The position numbers were made by a program, and so were the translations under genes. The notes below the pieces were generated by a model. It did no database searches, was not told the DNA's origin, and saw nothing but the letters and a program-made list of their open reading frames with translations. Below are positions 54,349 to 63,858 of a stretch of 64,000 nt of DNA, piece after piece. This DNA comes from an uncultured beta proteobacterium (GTDB lineage: Bacteria > Pseudomonadota > Gammaproteobacteria > Burkholderiales > Rhodocyclaceae). The stretch spans positions 62,001-126,000 of the forward strand of contig CAISOB010000032.1 of assembly GCA_903886975.1 (NCBI GenBank). Direction: 5' to 3'. Position 1 is the first letter of the stretch. Each line of letters opens with the position of its first letter.

Positions 54349-55631
54349 ACCGCCACTAGCCGCGCATTGGCAAGCGTAAGGCGACTGGTCAGAACCTCAA
54401 GGAAGGACTGGTAGAAATGCATGCGGCAGGCTTCCGATGCCTGCCGCAGCGCTTCGCCCTTGACTGTGATGATCTTGGCCTCGGTCAGGGCGACCACGTC
54501 GGCGCCACGGATTTGCGTCCCACGGCTGATTGCCGCCATTTCGCCGAAGCAGTCGCCACTGAGCAGTAGATTGAGGATCCGCCCCTTCTTGATCACCTTG
54601 AGTTCGCCGGCGGCGACGAAGCAGAAGAAGTCGCCGCGTTCGCCGTCGCGCATGATCGTTTCGCCCGGCGAAACGCCGCGCCAGAGAGAAAAACGCAAGA
54701 CTTCCCAGATTTCGACGTCGGAAAAATCGGAGAAGAAAGCCAGCTCGCGCAGGGTGTCGAATTTTTCGGTTTCGGCGAAGTCGCGCGCCGGAATGCGCAA
54801 TTGCTTGCTACGGAAAGCCTGCGCCAGGTCGTGCGCGAATTCCTCCCAGGTCTGATAGCGCTGCCGCGCGTCCTTGCACATCGCGCGAGCCACGATCGCG
54901 TCGAGCACTTCGGGAATCTGCGCGCGCAGCGCCGAAGGCTTGAGCGGTTCGGTGTGGATGATCTGGTAGATGATGTTGTAACTGGTACTCGCCTTGAAGG
55001 GGAGATGGCCGGTGAGCAACTGGTACATCACGACGCCGAGCGAATAGATGTCGGTCTGATGGTCGAGCGGCTGTTCCTTGACCTGTTGCGGCGACATGTA
55101 GGCCGGGGAGCCGATTCCCGAAACCTGGGTGTGCTCCGGCGAATCGACGATGGCCGCGCCGAAGTCCGAAATCTTGATGTCCGCCGAGTTCGGATTGTCG
55201 CCGGCAAAGAGGATATTGGCCGGCTTGATGTCGCGATGCGTAATGCCGATGCGGTAGGCAAAGTCGAGCGCCCGCGTGCACTTGAAAATGATTTCGACGA
55301 CGCGCTCGATCGGCAGCAGCTTGTCCGCCGTGCTGTAGTCCTCGAGCGTGCCGCCCGGAACGTATTCCATCACGATATAGCACAGGTCCTCGTCGACGAC
55401 GGCGTCGAAGATCTGCACGATGTGCGGATGCGACAGCTTGCCGACCAGCGAGGCCTCGTTGAGGAAGAGATGGGTGTACAGCTTGCCGCGTTCGGGGTTC
55501 TTGAGGATGCCCGGGAAAGCGAGCTTGATCGCGACCTCGCGCTGGGTAAAGGGATCGATGCCCAGATAAACCGTTGCTGTCGTGCCGCGACCCAGCTGAC
55601 GAACCAGGTCGTACTTGCCGACCTTATCCAT
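54345..55631 (-). CDS. Ser/Thr protein kinase with C-terminal cyclic-nucleotide-binding domain
   Basis: A 428-residue cytoplasmic protein. The Hanks-type kinase (about 5-270) has the glycine loop LGRGTTATVYLG, lysine K36 in VAIKLAF, HRDIKPAN at 131-138, DFG at 155-157 and GSPAYMSPQQV. From about 290 a CNB fold follows: FFSDFSDVEIWEVL, then the phosphate-cassette region SGDCFGEMAAISRGTQIRGADVV. There is no membrane helix, unlike PknB. All catalytic residues are kept, so it is probably active and regulated by cAMP, c-di-GMP or protein contact through the CNB part; the ligand is unknown. It is followed upstream by argH on the same strand. Confidence 0.92.
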   Translation of the reverse strand: MDKVGKYDLVRQLGRGTTATVYLGIDPFTQREVAIKLAFPGILKNPERGKLYTHLFLNEASLVGKLSHPHIVQIFDAVVDEDLCYIVMEYVPGGTLEDYSTADKLLPIERVVEIIFKCTRALDFAYRIGITHRDIKPANILFAGDNPNSADIKISDFGAAIVDSPEHTQVSGIGSPAYMSPQQVKEQPLDHQTDIYSLGVVMYQLLTGHLPFKASTSYNIIYQIIHTEPLKPSALRAQIPEVLDAIVARAMCKDARQRYQTWEEFAHDLAQAFRSKQLRIPARDFAETEKFDTLRELAFFSDFSDVEIWEVLRFSLWRGVSPGETIMRDGERGDFFCFVAAGELKVIKKGRILNLLLSGDCFGEMAAISRGTQIRGADVVALTEAKIITVKGEALRQASEACRMHFYQSFLEVLTSRLTLANARLVAV

Positions 55632-55655
55632 GACGACCGGGTATGTCTCGCCGCT

Positions 55656-57053
55656 TCACAAGCGGCTCCGCGCGCGCGCAATGGAGGCGCGGACCTGCTC
55701 GGGCGCCGTGCCGCCGAGATGATTGCGCGCCGAGAGCGAGCCCTCGACGGTCAGCACCGCGAAGATGTCCTCGCCGATCAGCTCGGAAAAGCTCTGCAGT
55801 TCAGCGAGCGACAACTGCGGCAAGTCGACGCCGAGTTCCTCGGCGCGGCGCACGGCGAGCCCGACGGCTTCGTGCGCGTCCCGGAAGGGCAAGCCCTTGC
55901 GCGTCAAATAGTCGGCAAGATCGGTGGCCGTCGCATAGCCCTGGTGCAAGGCATCGAGCATGTTGTCCGGGCGGGCGCTGACGCCGGAAATCATGTCGGC
56001 GAAAATTCGCAGCGTGTCGGTGACCGTGTCCACGCAGTCGAACAGCGGTTCCTTGTCTTCCTGATTGTCCTTGTTGTAAGCCAGCGGCTGGCCTTTCATC
56101 AAGGTCAGCAGGGCGGTCAGATGGCCGTAGACGCGCCCGGTCTTGCCGCGCGCGAGTTCGGGCACGTCGGGATTCTTCTTCTGCGGCATGATCGAGCTGC
56201 CGGTGCAGAAGCGGTCGGCGATCCGGACGAAGGAAAAGCGCGGGTTCATCCACAGCACGAGCTCTTCCGACATGCGCGAGAAGTGCATCATCAGGAGTGC
56301 GCTGGCGGCGCAGAATTCGATCGCGAAATCGCGGTCGGAGACGGCATCGAGCGAGTTTTCGCAAACGCCTTCGAAACCCAGTTCCTGCGCAACGAATTCG
56401 CGGTCGATCGGGTAGGTCGTTCCGGCCAGCGCGGCAGCGCCGAGCGGCAGGCGATTGGTGCGCCGGCGCACGTCGGAAAAGCGCTCGGCGTCGCGCCGCG
56501 TCATCTCGAACCAGGCCATCAGGTGATGGCCGAAAGTGATCGGCTGGGCCACCTGCATATGGGTGAATCCGGGCATCGGCGTCGCCGCTTCGCGCTCGGC
56601 AAGATCGAGCAGCTTGTTCTGAAACTCTCTGAGCAGCACGAGAATGTCGTCGATCGAATCGCGCAGGTAGAGACGGATATCGGTCGCCACCTGGTCGTTG
56701 CGCGAGCGCCCGGTATGCAGGCGCTTGCCGGCGTCGCCGACCAGCGCGGTGAGGCGCTTTTCGATGTTGAGGTGCACATCTTCGAGTTCGAGCGACCAGG
56801 CAAAGGCGTTGGCTTCGATTTCTTCGACGATCTGCATCATGCCGCGTTGGATGTCGGCGAGGTCCTGCGACGAGATGATGGATTGCCGCGCGAGCATCCT
56901 GGCATGCGCCAGCGAGCCGCGAATATCCTGGCGCCACATGCGCTTGTCAAAATCGATCGAAGCCGTGTACCGTTTGACCAGATCGGACATCGGCTCCGAA
57001 AAACGGCCGGCCCAGGTGTATTGCGACGCGGAAGCGGGAGGCGATGGACACAT
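55656..57053 (-). CDS. argH: argininosuccinate lyase
   Basis: Last step of arginine synthesis: splits argininosuccinate into arginine and fumarate. The 465 residues include [20 protein letters not shown] at the N-terminus, [34 protein letters not shown] and the flexible signature loop [16 protein letters not shown]. The ATG at 57053 leaves a short non-conserved head before the AGRFSEP motif, so it is kept over internal methionines. It is divergent from algZ with only 33 bases between the starts. Confidence 0.97.
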   Translation of the reverse strand: MCPSPPASASQYTWAGRFSEPMSDLVKRYTASIDFDKRMWRQDIRGSLAHARMLARQSIISSQDLADIQRGMMQIVEEIEANAFAWSLELEDVHLNIEKRLTALVGDAGKRLHTGRSRNDQVATDIRLYLRDSIDDILVLLREFQNKLLDLAEREAATPMPGFTHMQVAQPITFGHHLMAWFEMTRRDAERFSDVRRRTNRLPLGAAALAGTTYPIDREFVAQELGFEGVCENSLDAVSDRDFAIEFCAASALLMMHFSRMSEELVLWMNPRFSFVRIADRFCTGSSIMPQKKNPDVPELARGKTGRVYGHLTALLTLMKGQPLAYNKDNQEDKEPLFDCVDTVTDTLRIFADMISGVSARPDNMLDALHQGYATATDLADYLTRKGLPFRDAHEAVGLAVRRAEELGVDLPQLSLAELQSFSELIGEDIFAVLTVEGSLSARNHLGGTAPEQVRASIARARSRL

Positions 57054-57086
57054 GATGGAGGCAGGTTGTTAGGCTAGAATGACCTG

Positions 57087-58121
57087 ATGCCAAGTATAAA
57101 GCAAAACCCGGTGGGGCGGCCGTTGCCGGATTTCAGAAATTTCGGTGTCATGCTGCGCATCCTGCTCGGCGTGAATCTGCTGGCCTTCGGCGGCGCGCTG
57201 GTGCAGAGCGCGGGCATCGGCGACTGGGTGCAACGCTACGTCGATATGGCGGCCTGGGTGCAGCCGCTGCTGCTCTTCAATCTGGCCATGCTGGCCTTGC
57301 TCGGCGACCTGCTGCACCGCCTGCCGGCGTGGGTCGTCCAGGTGGCTATCGTTGTGGGCGCCGCGGTCTCCGCCGCTTTGCTGCTCGATTTCTGGCGCTT
57401 CATGGGGCTCGACGATGGCGGCTGGCAGCGCCTGGTGCGCGCCGCCTTGCTCGGCGGATTTGCCGCGGCGGCCCTGCTCGCCTACTTTGCGCTGCGCGCC
57501 AAGGCTTTTTCTCCGGCGCTCGCCGAGGCGCGCCTGCAGGCGCTGACGGCGCGTATCCGCCCGCATTTCCTGTTCAACAGCCTGAACGCCGTGCTGTCGC
57601 TGATCCGCGCCGACCCGCGCCGCGCCGAGACGGCGCTCGAGGAACTGGCCGACCTGTTTCGCGCGCTGATGCGCGATCATCGCGATCTGCTGCCGCTCGC
57701 CGACGAGATCGCGCTGTGCCGCCAATATCTTGACCTCGAAAAGCTGCGCCTCGGGGAGCGGCTCAATGTCGAATGGGGTGTGCTCGACATTCCGGAGGAC
57801 CTCAAGGTACCGCCGCTGCTCCTGCAACCTCTGCTGGAAAATGCCGTCTATTACGGCATCGAGCCGTCGAGCGAGGCCGGCACCATACGCATACGCTTTG
57901 CCCGCAAGGGTAACGAACTGCACATCGGGCTGGCCAATCCCTGCGCGGTCGGCGCTGCGGCGTCCGGCGGCAATCACATGGCGATCGCCAATATCCGCGA
58001 GCGCCTGGCGCTGTATTATGATCTTGAGGCGCGACTGGAAACGGATGAGGTCGAGTTGAAGAATGGGCGGCGCGAGTACCGCGTGCGCATCGTACTGCCT
58101 TGCGGAGGCACGAAATCGTGA
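57087..58121 (+). CDS. algZ: LytS-family sensor histidine kinase AlgZ
   Basis: A 344-residue inner-membrane kinase partner of AlgR. Four hydrophobic segments fill residues 20-135. The His_kinase motif RPHFLFNSLNAVLSLI contains the phospho-histidine H160, and LLLQPLLENAVYYGIEP is the N-box. The ATPase G-boxes are weak, as in other AlgZ/FimS proteins that may have little kinase activity. In pseudomonads the pair controls pilus minor-pilin genes, alginate and virulence, which fits the pilus genes elsewhere in this window. A TAGAAT at 57075-57080 is very near the start. Confidence 0.92.
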   Translation: MPSIKQNPVGRPLPDFRNFGVMLRILLGVNLLAFGGALVQSAGIGDWVQRYVDMAAWVQPLLLFNLAMLALLGDLLHRLPAWVVQVAIVVGAAVSAALLLDFWRFMGLDDGGWQRLVRAALLGGFAAAALLAYFALRAKAFSPALAEARLQALTARIRPHFLFNSLNAVLSLIRADPRRAETALEELADLFRALMRDHRDLLPLADEIALCRQYLDLEKLRLGERLNVEWGVLDIPEDLKVPPLLLQPLLENAVYYGIEPSSEAGTIRIRFARKGNELHIGLANPCAVGAAASGGNHMAIANIRERLALYYDLEARLETDEVELKNGRREYRVRIVLPCGGTKS

Positions 58122-58885
58122 ACGCTGCACACCCACTCGCGGTGATGATCGTCGATGATGAGGCGCCGGCCCGCATGCGCTTGCGCGATTTGCTCGCCGA
58201 CATCGCGTCGGAAGTGCCGAACACGGTGGTCGCCGAGGCGGCCGACGGCCTGCTGGCGCTCGCAGCCGTCGACGGGCTGGCGGTCGATATTGCGCTGATT
58301 GATATCCGCATGCCGATCATGGACGGCATCGAACTCGCGCGGCACCTTTCGCGTCTCGAGAATCCGCCGGCGATCATTTTCGTGACGGCGTACGAGGGCT
58401 ATGCAGTCGAGGCTTTCGAACTCAACGCCATCGACTATCTGCTCAAACCGGTGCGTGCCCAAAGGCTGCTTGCCGCCATGCAGAAGGCGCGCCTGACTCG
58501 TCCGCCGCGCGAACGGGTTCTCGAGCAGTTGCCGCAGAGCGCGCGTTCGCATTTGTCCTGTCAGGAGCGCGGCCGCTTGCTGCTCATTCCGCTCGCCGAC
58601 ATTCTTTATCTCAAGGCCGAGCTCAAGTACGTCACGGCGCGCACGGCCAGCCGCGAGTACCTGCTCGACGAATCGCTGAGCCGTCTCGAGGAAGAGTTTT
58701 CGGAACGCTTCATTCGCCTGCACCGCAGCGCCCTGGTTGCCAAGGATGCGATTATCGGCTTTGAGAAGAACGTTGCCGAAGATGCCGAGACGCAATGGCA
58801 GGCCGTGTTGCGCGACGTTCCCGAGAGATTGTCCGTCAGCCGCAGGCAGTGGCCGCTGGTCAAATCCTACGCCAAGCAGCGCTGA
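58118..58885 (+). CDS. algR: LytTR-family response regulator AlgR
   Basis: A 255-residue regulator. The receiver has VMIVDDEAPARMRLRDLL, phospho-acceptor D62 in IALIDIRMPIMDGIELAR and the switch lysine in YLLKPV. The C-terminal LytTR DNA-binding domain has ILYLKAELKYVTARTASREYLLDE-like strands and RFIRLHRSALV. The GTG at 58118 overlaps the algZ stop in GTGA and has GGAGG nine bases upstream; the TTG 18 bases earlier is rejected. Confidence 0.93.
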   Translation: MNAAHPLAVMIVDDEAPARMRLRDLLADIASEVPNTVVAEAADGLLALAAVDGLAVDIALIDIRMPIMDGIELARHLSRLENPPAIIFVTAYEGYAVEAFELNAIDYLLKPVRAQRLLAAMQKARLTRPPRERVLEQLPQSARSHLSCQERGRLLLIPLADILYLKAELKYVTARTASREYLLDESLSRLEEEFSERFIRLHRSALVAKDAIIGFEKNVAEDAETQWQAVLRDVPERLSVSRRQWPLVKSYAKQR

Positions 58886-58895
58886 TCGAAACAAT

Positions 58896-58967
58896 CGTCG
58901 TCCCGGCGGAAGCCGGGACCCAGTTCGTGCCCTGGAACCCTGGATTCCGGCTTCTGCCGGAATGACG
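58896..58967. repeat. REP-like palindromic repeat downstream of algR
   Basis: Two imperfect palindromes, TCCCGGCGGAAGCCGGGA and TTCCGGCTTCTGCCGGAA, lie about 24 bases apart in opposite orientation, with CCCAG and CTGGA at their inner sides. This is the familiar shape of interspersed REP-type elements (CCGGCNNNNGCCGG) that occur many times in proteobacterial chromosomes. It lies just past the algR stop, where it may also stop transcription or protect the mRNA end. Confidence 0.7.
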
Positions 58968-59057
58968 GCGCCAATTGAAACGGCCACTGGTCATTGCAGC
59001 GACGTTCAAGCAAATCGCCCTAAGAACTGGGGGCTGCGCCGGCCGCGCCGGCCGGCG

Positions 59058-59073
59058 TGCTAGAATCGGCATC
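59058..59073 (+). promoter_or_regulatory. hemC promoter, extended -10
   Basis: TGCTAGAAT (TAGAAT at 59061-59066) is a good extended -10 sequence 52 bases before the hemC start. The upstream GGCCGGCGCGGCCGGC stretch is too GC-rich for a normal -35. It would give hemCDXY its own transcript, separated from algR by the REP-like repeat. Confidence 0.5.
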
Positions 59074-59117
59074 GTTTTCCGTGGGTTCTTCAACCGCCTT
59101 AACCTCAGGACTCCGCC

Positions 59118-60056
59118 TTGAAAGCCCCGTCCCCTGATCGCCTGGTCATCGCCAGCCGCGAATCGCGTCTCGCACTGTGGCAGGCGCAGCACGTGCAAGC
59201 GCGCCTGGCTGCGCTTTACCCGCAATGCCGCGTCGAGATCCTCGCCATGACCACGCGCGGCGATCAGATTGCCGACCGTCCGCTGGCACAGATCGGCGGC
59301 AAGGGGCTGTTCGTCAAGGAGCTTGAAATCGCCCTGCACGAAGGCCGCGCCGATCTTGCCGTGCACTCGCTCAAGGATGTGCCGATGGAAATGCCCAGCG
59401 GTTTTTCGCTGACGGCCATCCTGGCGCGCGACGAGCCGCGCGACGCCTTCGTTTCAAACCGCTACGACACACTTGCCGCCCTGCCGGCGGGCGCGGTGGT
59501 CGGAACCTCGAGCCTGCGCCGCGCGGCGATCTTGCGCGCCGCCTATCCGCAGCTCGCAATCGACGCGCTGCGCGGCAACCTCGACACGCGCCTGCGCAAG
59601 CTCGACGAGGGCAAGTATGACGCGATCATTCTTGCGGCAGCCGGGCTGACGCGCCTCGGCCTCAAGGCGCGCATCAGGACACTGCTGAGCCCCGAAGAGT
59701 CGCTGCCGGCGCCCGGGCAGGGCGCGCTCGGCATCGAAATCGTCGGCGCGCGTAGCGAGCTTGCCGCGTGGCTTTCGCCGCTCAACGATGCCGAAGCGGC
59801 GCACTGCACGCGCAGCGAACGCGCGTTTTCACGCGCGCTCGGCGGCAGTTGCCAGCTGCCGCTCGGCGGCTATGCAATGCTCGAGGATGGCCGCTTGTGG
59901 CTGCGCGGATTCATCGCGACGGCGGACGGCCGGCAGCTCGTCAGCGGCGAACTGCGCGGCGCGCCCGAGGATGACGATGCCATCGGCCGGGCGCTCGCGG
60001 CGCAATTGCGCGGGCGCGGCGCCGATGCCATTCTGGCGGCGGCAGCCGGCCAATGA
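59118..60056 (+). CDS. hemC: porphobilinogen deaminase (hydroxymethylbilane synthase)
   Basis: Joins four porphobilinogens into hydroxymethylbilane. The 312 residues begin at TTG 59118, since CAGGA lies about eight bases upstream and the family N-terminus ([15 protein letters not shown]) follows ten residues later; no ATG or GTG is available. [14 protein letters not shown] and [13 protein letters not shown] are conserved, and the dipyrromethane cofactor binds C245 in [12 protein letters not shown]. It overlaps hemD as ATGA. Confidence 0.97.
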   Translation: MKAPSPDRLVIASRESRLALWQAQHVQARLAALYPQCRVEILAMTTRGDQIADRPLAQIGGKGLFVKELEIALHEGRADLAVHSLKDVPMEMPSGFSLTAILARDEPRDAFVSNRYDTLAALPAGAVVGTSSLRRAAILRAAYPQLAIDALRGNLDTRLRKLDEGKYDAIILAAAGLTRLGLKARIRTLLSPEESLPAPGQGALGIEIVGARSELAAWLSPLNDAEAAHCTRSERAFSRALGGSCQLPLGGYAMLEDGRLWLRGFIATADGRQLVSGELRGAPEDDDAIGRALAAQLRGRGADAILAAAAGQ

Positions 60057-60832
60057 ACAAGCCGCTGCAGGGCAGGCGCATCCTGGTGACGCGGCCGGCC
60101 GCCCAGGCCGCGGCGCTGGCGCAAATGATCGCGGCACGGGGCGGAGAGCCGATTTGCTTCGCGCTGCTCGAGATCGCGCCGGCCGACGATCCGCAGCCTT
60201 TGCAGCAGGCCATTGCGCGCCTCGATGATTACGCCATGGCGATCTTCATCAGCCCGAATGCGGTGCTGGCCAGCGTCGCGCAGATTCTCGCGCAAGGCCC
60301 CTGGCCGCAAGCCCTGCAGGCCGTGGCCATAGGCCCCGGAACGGCAGCACAGCTTGCCGCGAGCGGCGTCGAAGAAGTCGTCGTTCCGGCCCAGCGCTTC
60401 GATTCCGAGGCGCTGCTCGAAATGCCGCAATTGCAGTGCGCCGCCGTGTCGGGCAAGAAGATTCTGATCCTGCGCGGCAACGGCGGCCGCGAAGAGCTCG
60501 CGGCGCGCTTGCGCGAGCGCGGCGCGCAAGTCGACGCGGTGACCTGCTACCAGCGATTGCCGCCCGGCGATGCAAACGCCATCGTGTCGCTGCTGCGCAA
60601 CAACGACCTTGACGCGCTGACGATTTCGTCGAGCGAGGGTTTGCGCAATCTTTTGCCCTTGCTCGATACTGAAAGCCTCACGCGCTTGCAGGGCAAGCCG
60701 GTATTCGTAGTGCACCCGCGCATTGCCGAGACGGCCGCCGGGCTCGGCTGGCGCGAGATCGTCGTGACTGGCCCGGCCGATGCCGGCGTCATCGAAAGCC
60801 TGTGCGCTTATAATTGGGCAAACCATGAGTGA
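60053..60832 (+). CDS. hemD: uroporphyrinogen-III synthase
   Basis: Closes and inverts ring D of hydroxymethylbilane to give uroporphyrinogen III. The 259 residues are poorly conserved as usual, but [46 protein letters not shown] and [18 protein letters not shown] mark the two-lobed HemD fold. It overlaps hemC by four and hemX by eight bases. The order hemC-hemD-hemX-hemY is standard and supports the call. Confidence 0.95.
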   Translation: MNKPLQGRRILVTRPAAQAAALAQMIAARGGEPICFALLEIAPADDPQPLQQAIARLDDYAMAIFISPNAVLASVAQILAQGPWPQALQAVAIGPGTAAQLAASGVEEVVVPAQRFDSEALLEMPQLQCAAVSGKKILILRGNGGREELAARLRERGAQVDAVTCYQRLPPGDANAIVSLLRNNDLDALTISSSEGLRNLLPLLDTESLTRLQGKPVFVVHPRIAETAAGLGWREIVVTGPADAGVIESLCAYNWANHE

Positions 60833-61925
60833 ACCCGTCGATCAGCCGTCCGCTTCCGTATCGCCCGCCGTCCCCGCACCTGAAAGGGCGGCGCCGCCGG
60901 CAGGCAAGGCGTGGCGCGGCGCCTGGAAGAATCCCTGGCTGATCGTCGCGCTGGTGGCGCTCGCGCTGGCCAGTTGGCAGTGGATCGAGACGCGCGCTCG
61001 TCTGGCCCGCACCCAGCAGGAACTGGCGCGCCGCCTGGCCGACAGCGATACCGTGGCAAGGGAAAGCCGGGCCCTGTCCAAGATGACGCAGGAACAGTTG
61101 GCGGCCTTGCAGGGCAAGCTCGGGGAACTCGAGGCCAAGGTCGCCGAATCGAAAAGCCAGCAAGCCACGCTCGAAACGCTCTATCGCGACCTCGCGCGCA
61201 ATCGCGACGAATGGGCGCTCGCCGAAGTCGAGCAGGGCGTCACCCTGGCCGCGCAGCAGCTGCAGCTCGCCGGCAACGTGCCGGGGGCGATGCTCGCCTT
61301 GCAGGCCGCCGATGTGCGGCTCGCCGGCAACACCCGGCCCCAGTTCATCGGTCTGCGCAAGGTCCTGCTGCGCGATCTGGAACGCTTGCGCGCCTTGCCG
61401 CAAATCGACCTGGCGGGAATCAATCTGCGCCTCGAAAGCGTGATCGTCGCTGTCGATGCGCTGCCCTTCGCCGTCGATGCGCGCCCGCGCGACGAAGGCT
61501 GGGCGCGGCTTGCAGCCGCGGCGCCGGCAGCGTCGACAGACAAAGGCGCGCTGGCCTACTGGCAGCAACTTGCGGCGCAGTTCTGGGCGGAATTACGCAG
61601 CCTGGTGCGCATCCAGCGCTTTGACCGCGAAGAACCGGCGCTGCTCGCGCCGGGGCAGGCTTTCTTCCTGCGCGAGAATCTCAAGCTGCGCCTGCTCAAT
61701 GCGCGCCTGGCGCTGCTCGGCCATGACCAATGGACTTTCCGCAACGAACTCAAGCAGGCGCAATCCTGGCTCGATCGCTACTTCGACGGTCGCGAACCAT
61801 CGGTGCAGACGGCGCAGGGCTCGCTCAAGCAGCTCTCGTCCGCCGAGATCAACATCGATCTGCCCAACCTCAACGAGAGCCTCTCGGCGATCAAGAATTT
61901 CAAGCTCGGCAAGGAAGGCCGATGA
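60825..61925 (+). CDS. hemX: HemX-like membrane protein
   Basis: A 366-residue protein with one membrane helix (LIVALVALALASWQWI, about 38-53) preceded by a proline- and alanine-rich cytoplasmic head, then a coiled coil (about 57-125, ARTQQELARRLADSDTVARE and on). The rest is helical, with DEWALAEVEQGVTLAAQQLQL and RFDREEPALLAPGQAFFLRENLK typical of HemX. The name is historical; uroporphyrinogen methylase activity is not expected for this type. It starts inside the hemD end and overlaps hemY by four bases. Confidence 0.92.
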   Translation: MSEPVDQPSASVSPAVPAPERAAPPAGKAWRGAWKNPWLIVALVALALASWQWIETRARLARTQQELARRLADSDTVARESRALSKMTQEQLAALQGKLGELEAKVAESKSQQATLETLYRDLARNRDEWALAEVEQGVTLAAQQLQLAGNVPGAMLALQAADVRLAGNTRPQFIGLRKVLLRDLERLRALPQIDLAGINLRLESVIVAVDALPFAVDARPRDEGWARLAAAAPAASTDKGALAYWQQLAAQFWAELRSLVRIQRFDREEPALLAPGQAFFLRENLKLRLLNARLALLGHDQWTFRNELKQAQSWLDRYFDGREPSVQTAQGSLKQLSSAEINIDLPNLNESLSAIKNFKLGKEGR

Positions 61926-63136
61926 AAGGTCTGCTCTGGCTGCTGACGCTCTTCGCGCTGGCGGCAGGCCTCGCGCTCGCCGCGCATGTCAACGACGGCT
62001 ACATTCTGCTGGTGCTGCCGCCGTACCGCGCCGAGATTTCGCTCAACCTCGCCATCGTGCTCCTGCTCGCCGGCTTCGCCGTTGCCTACGCCTTGCTGCG
62101 CGGCGTGGCGCTGACCCTGGCCCTGCCCAAGCGGGTGCGGGCGTTTCGCGAACGCCGCCGGCGCGAGCGCCTCGCCGACGATTTCTACAACGTCACGCGC
62201 CTGATGTTCGAAGGCCGTTACGCCCAGGCCATGAAGAAGGCCGGCGAAGCGCACGCCGCCGGCAATGCGCCGGCCCAGGCCGCGTTGCTCGCGGCGCGCG
62301 CGGCGCAGCGCCTGCGCGAGCCCGAAAAGCAGAAGCTCTGGCTGACGCGTGCCGCGCAGGATGACCCGCGCATGCGATCGGCGTGCCTGATGCTCGAAGC
62401 GGAAATGAATATCGAGATGTGTCGCTTCGACGAAGCCGTCGATGCGCTCAGGCGCCGGCAGGAATTATCCGGAATGCATATTGCGGCGCTGCGCCTGGAG
62501 TTGCGCGCACAGCAAGGTTGCGGCCGCTGGGACGAGGTATTGCGCATCGCCCGCCTGCTCGAAAAACGCCGGGCCCTGTTACCCGAGGCGGCGCAGGAAA
62601 TCAAGTTCGCGGCGCATCGCGAGAACATCCGCGCGCGCCGTTTCGACCTCGCCGCCCTGCAGGCTTACCAGAAGGCCATGCCGGCGAGCGAAGCGAGTCC
62701 GCGCCTGGCGCGCGCCTACGCCGAAGCCTTGCTCGAACTCGACGCCGATGACGATGCGCGGCGCTTCATCGAAGCGCAGCTCGACAAGGAATGGGACTCG
62801 CGGCTCGCCGGGCTCTATGCGCGGACGCGCGGCGGCGACCTGGCGGCGCGCATCGCCATTGCCGACCGCTGGCTGCCGCAGCATCGCGACGATCCGCAAT
62901 TGCTGCTCGCGCTGGGCCGCATGTGTCTGGCGCAAAGGCTGTGGGGCAAAGCGCAGAGCTATCTCGAAGCCGCGCTGTCGATCGCCGATCGGCGCGAAGT
63001 CCGGCTCGAACTCGCGCGGCTGTTCGAAGAGACCGAGCGCGCCGAAGAGGCGATACAGCACTATCGCGCGGCGGCGATGACGGAGGACAGAGGACAGAGG
63101 GCGGAGGACAGCGACGTCAGAAGCCGCGATCGCTGA
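61922..63136 (+). CDS. hemY: HemY-like membrane protein with TPR repeats
   Basis: A 404-residue inner-membrane protein: two helices at about 3-22 and 40-62 with AAHVNDGYILLVLPPYRAEISL between them (the HemY_N pattern), then a TPR-like helical domain (DDFYNVTRLMFEGRYAQAMKKA and later LGRMCLAQRLWGKAQSYLEAAL). It is not the protoporphyrinogen oxidase of the same name. The last 17 residues, MTEDRGQRAEDSDVRSRDR, come from a purine-rich repeated stretch (63082-63111) and look added. The end overlaps the convergent GntR gene by 20 bases. Confidence 0.92.
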   Translation: MKGLLWLLTLFALAAGLALAAHVNDGYILLVLPPYRAEISLNLAIVLLLAGFAVAYALLRGVALTLALPKRVRAFRERRRRERLADDFYNVTRLMFEGRYAQAMKKAGEAHAAGNAPAQAALLAARAAQRLREPEKQKLWLTRAAQDDPRMRSACLMLEAEMNIEMCRFDEAVDALRRRQELSGMHIAALRLELRAQQGCGRWDEVLRIARLLEKRRALLPEAAQEIKFAAHRENIRARRFDLAALQAYQKAMPASEASPRLARAYAEALLELDADDDARRFIEAQLDKEWDSRLAGLYARTRGGDLAARIAIADRWLPQHRDDPQLLLALGRMCLAQRLWGKAQSYLEAALSIADRREVRLELARLFEETERAEEAIQHYRAAAMTEDRGQRAEDSDVRSRDR

Positions 63137-63794
63137 ATGGCATCACGAGCTTTTCGACGAGGTGAATCAAGTCGTCGCGCACGCGCGCCAGGTGTTCGCG
63201 CATCTGCTTTTCCGCTTTCTTCGCATCGCCAGCGATGACGCTGCGCGTGAAGGCTTCGTGTTCGGCCAGCGAGGTCGTGGTGCGCCCTTGCAGCGCGACG
63301 TAGCCGAGGCGCAGGCGGTGCCATTGGTCGTTGAGGTTCTTGATGATCTGTTCGGCGCGTTCGTTGTTGGCCATCAGGAACAGCGTGTTGTGCAGGTGGA
63401 TGTCCGTCTGCAGCCAGAGGTCGGCGTCATTGGCCTCGACGCTCGCCTTCATGTCGGCCAGGGCATTGGCGAGGTCCTTGCGCAGGCCCTTGTCGGTACA
63501 CGCCGCCGCCTTGGCGACCAGCATGCCCTCGATGACGATCTTCAGTTCGAAGATGTCACGGATGTCTTCGAGGTCGAGCATATAGACGCGCCAGCCCTTG
63601 CGCGCCTCATTGACCAGCAGCCCTTCCTTTTCCAGTCGCTGAAAGGCTTCGCGCACCGGCGTGCGGCTGATCTTCAGCTGCTCGGTGATCTGCGCGTCGG
63701 TGATGAATTCGCCGGGCTTGAACCCGAGATTGATGATCTGCTCACGCACGTAGTCGTAGGCCTGCTGCTGGTAGGTGGTGAGTTCGTTGCCCAT
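63117..63794 (-). CDS. GntR-family (FCD/FadR subfamily) transcriptional regulator
   Basis: A 225-residue repressor or activator. The winged helix is at 10-75: AYDYVREQIINLGFKPGEF, ITEQLKISRTPVREAFQRLEKEGLL. The FCD ligand domain follows, with ELKIVIEGMLVAKAAA, metal-type histidines in DIHLHNTLFLMANNE and later EHEAFTRSVIAGDAKKAEKQMREH. Such proteins sense organic acids. The ATG at 63794 has GGAG eight bases upstream; the 31 extra residues of open frame are not used. It is divergent from the gene cut by the right edge and probably controls it. Confidence 0.93.
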   Translation of the reverse strand: MGNELTTYQQQAYDYVREQIINLGFKPGEFITDAQITEQLKISRTPVREAFQRLEKEGLLVNEARKGWRVYMLDLEDIRDIFELKIVIEGMLVAKAAACTDKGLRKDLANALADMKASVEANDADLWLQTDIHLHNTLFLMANNERAEQIIKNLNDQWHRLRLGYVALQGRTTTSLAEHEAFTRSVIAGDAKKAEKQMREHLARVRDDLIHLVEKLVMPFSDRGF

Positions 63795-63858
63795 GCCGGT
63801 GTCTCCGAAAAACTTCTGCGGAACCAATGGTAGCACGCCGTGAGGTCGAATATGCCAC

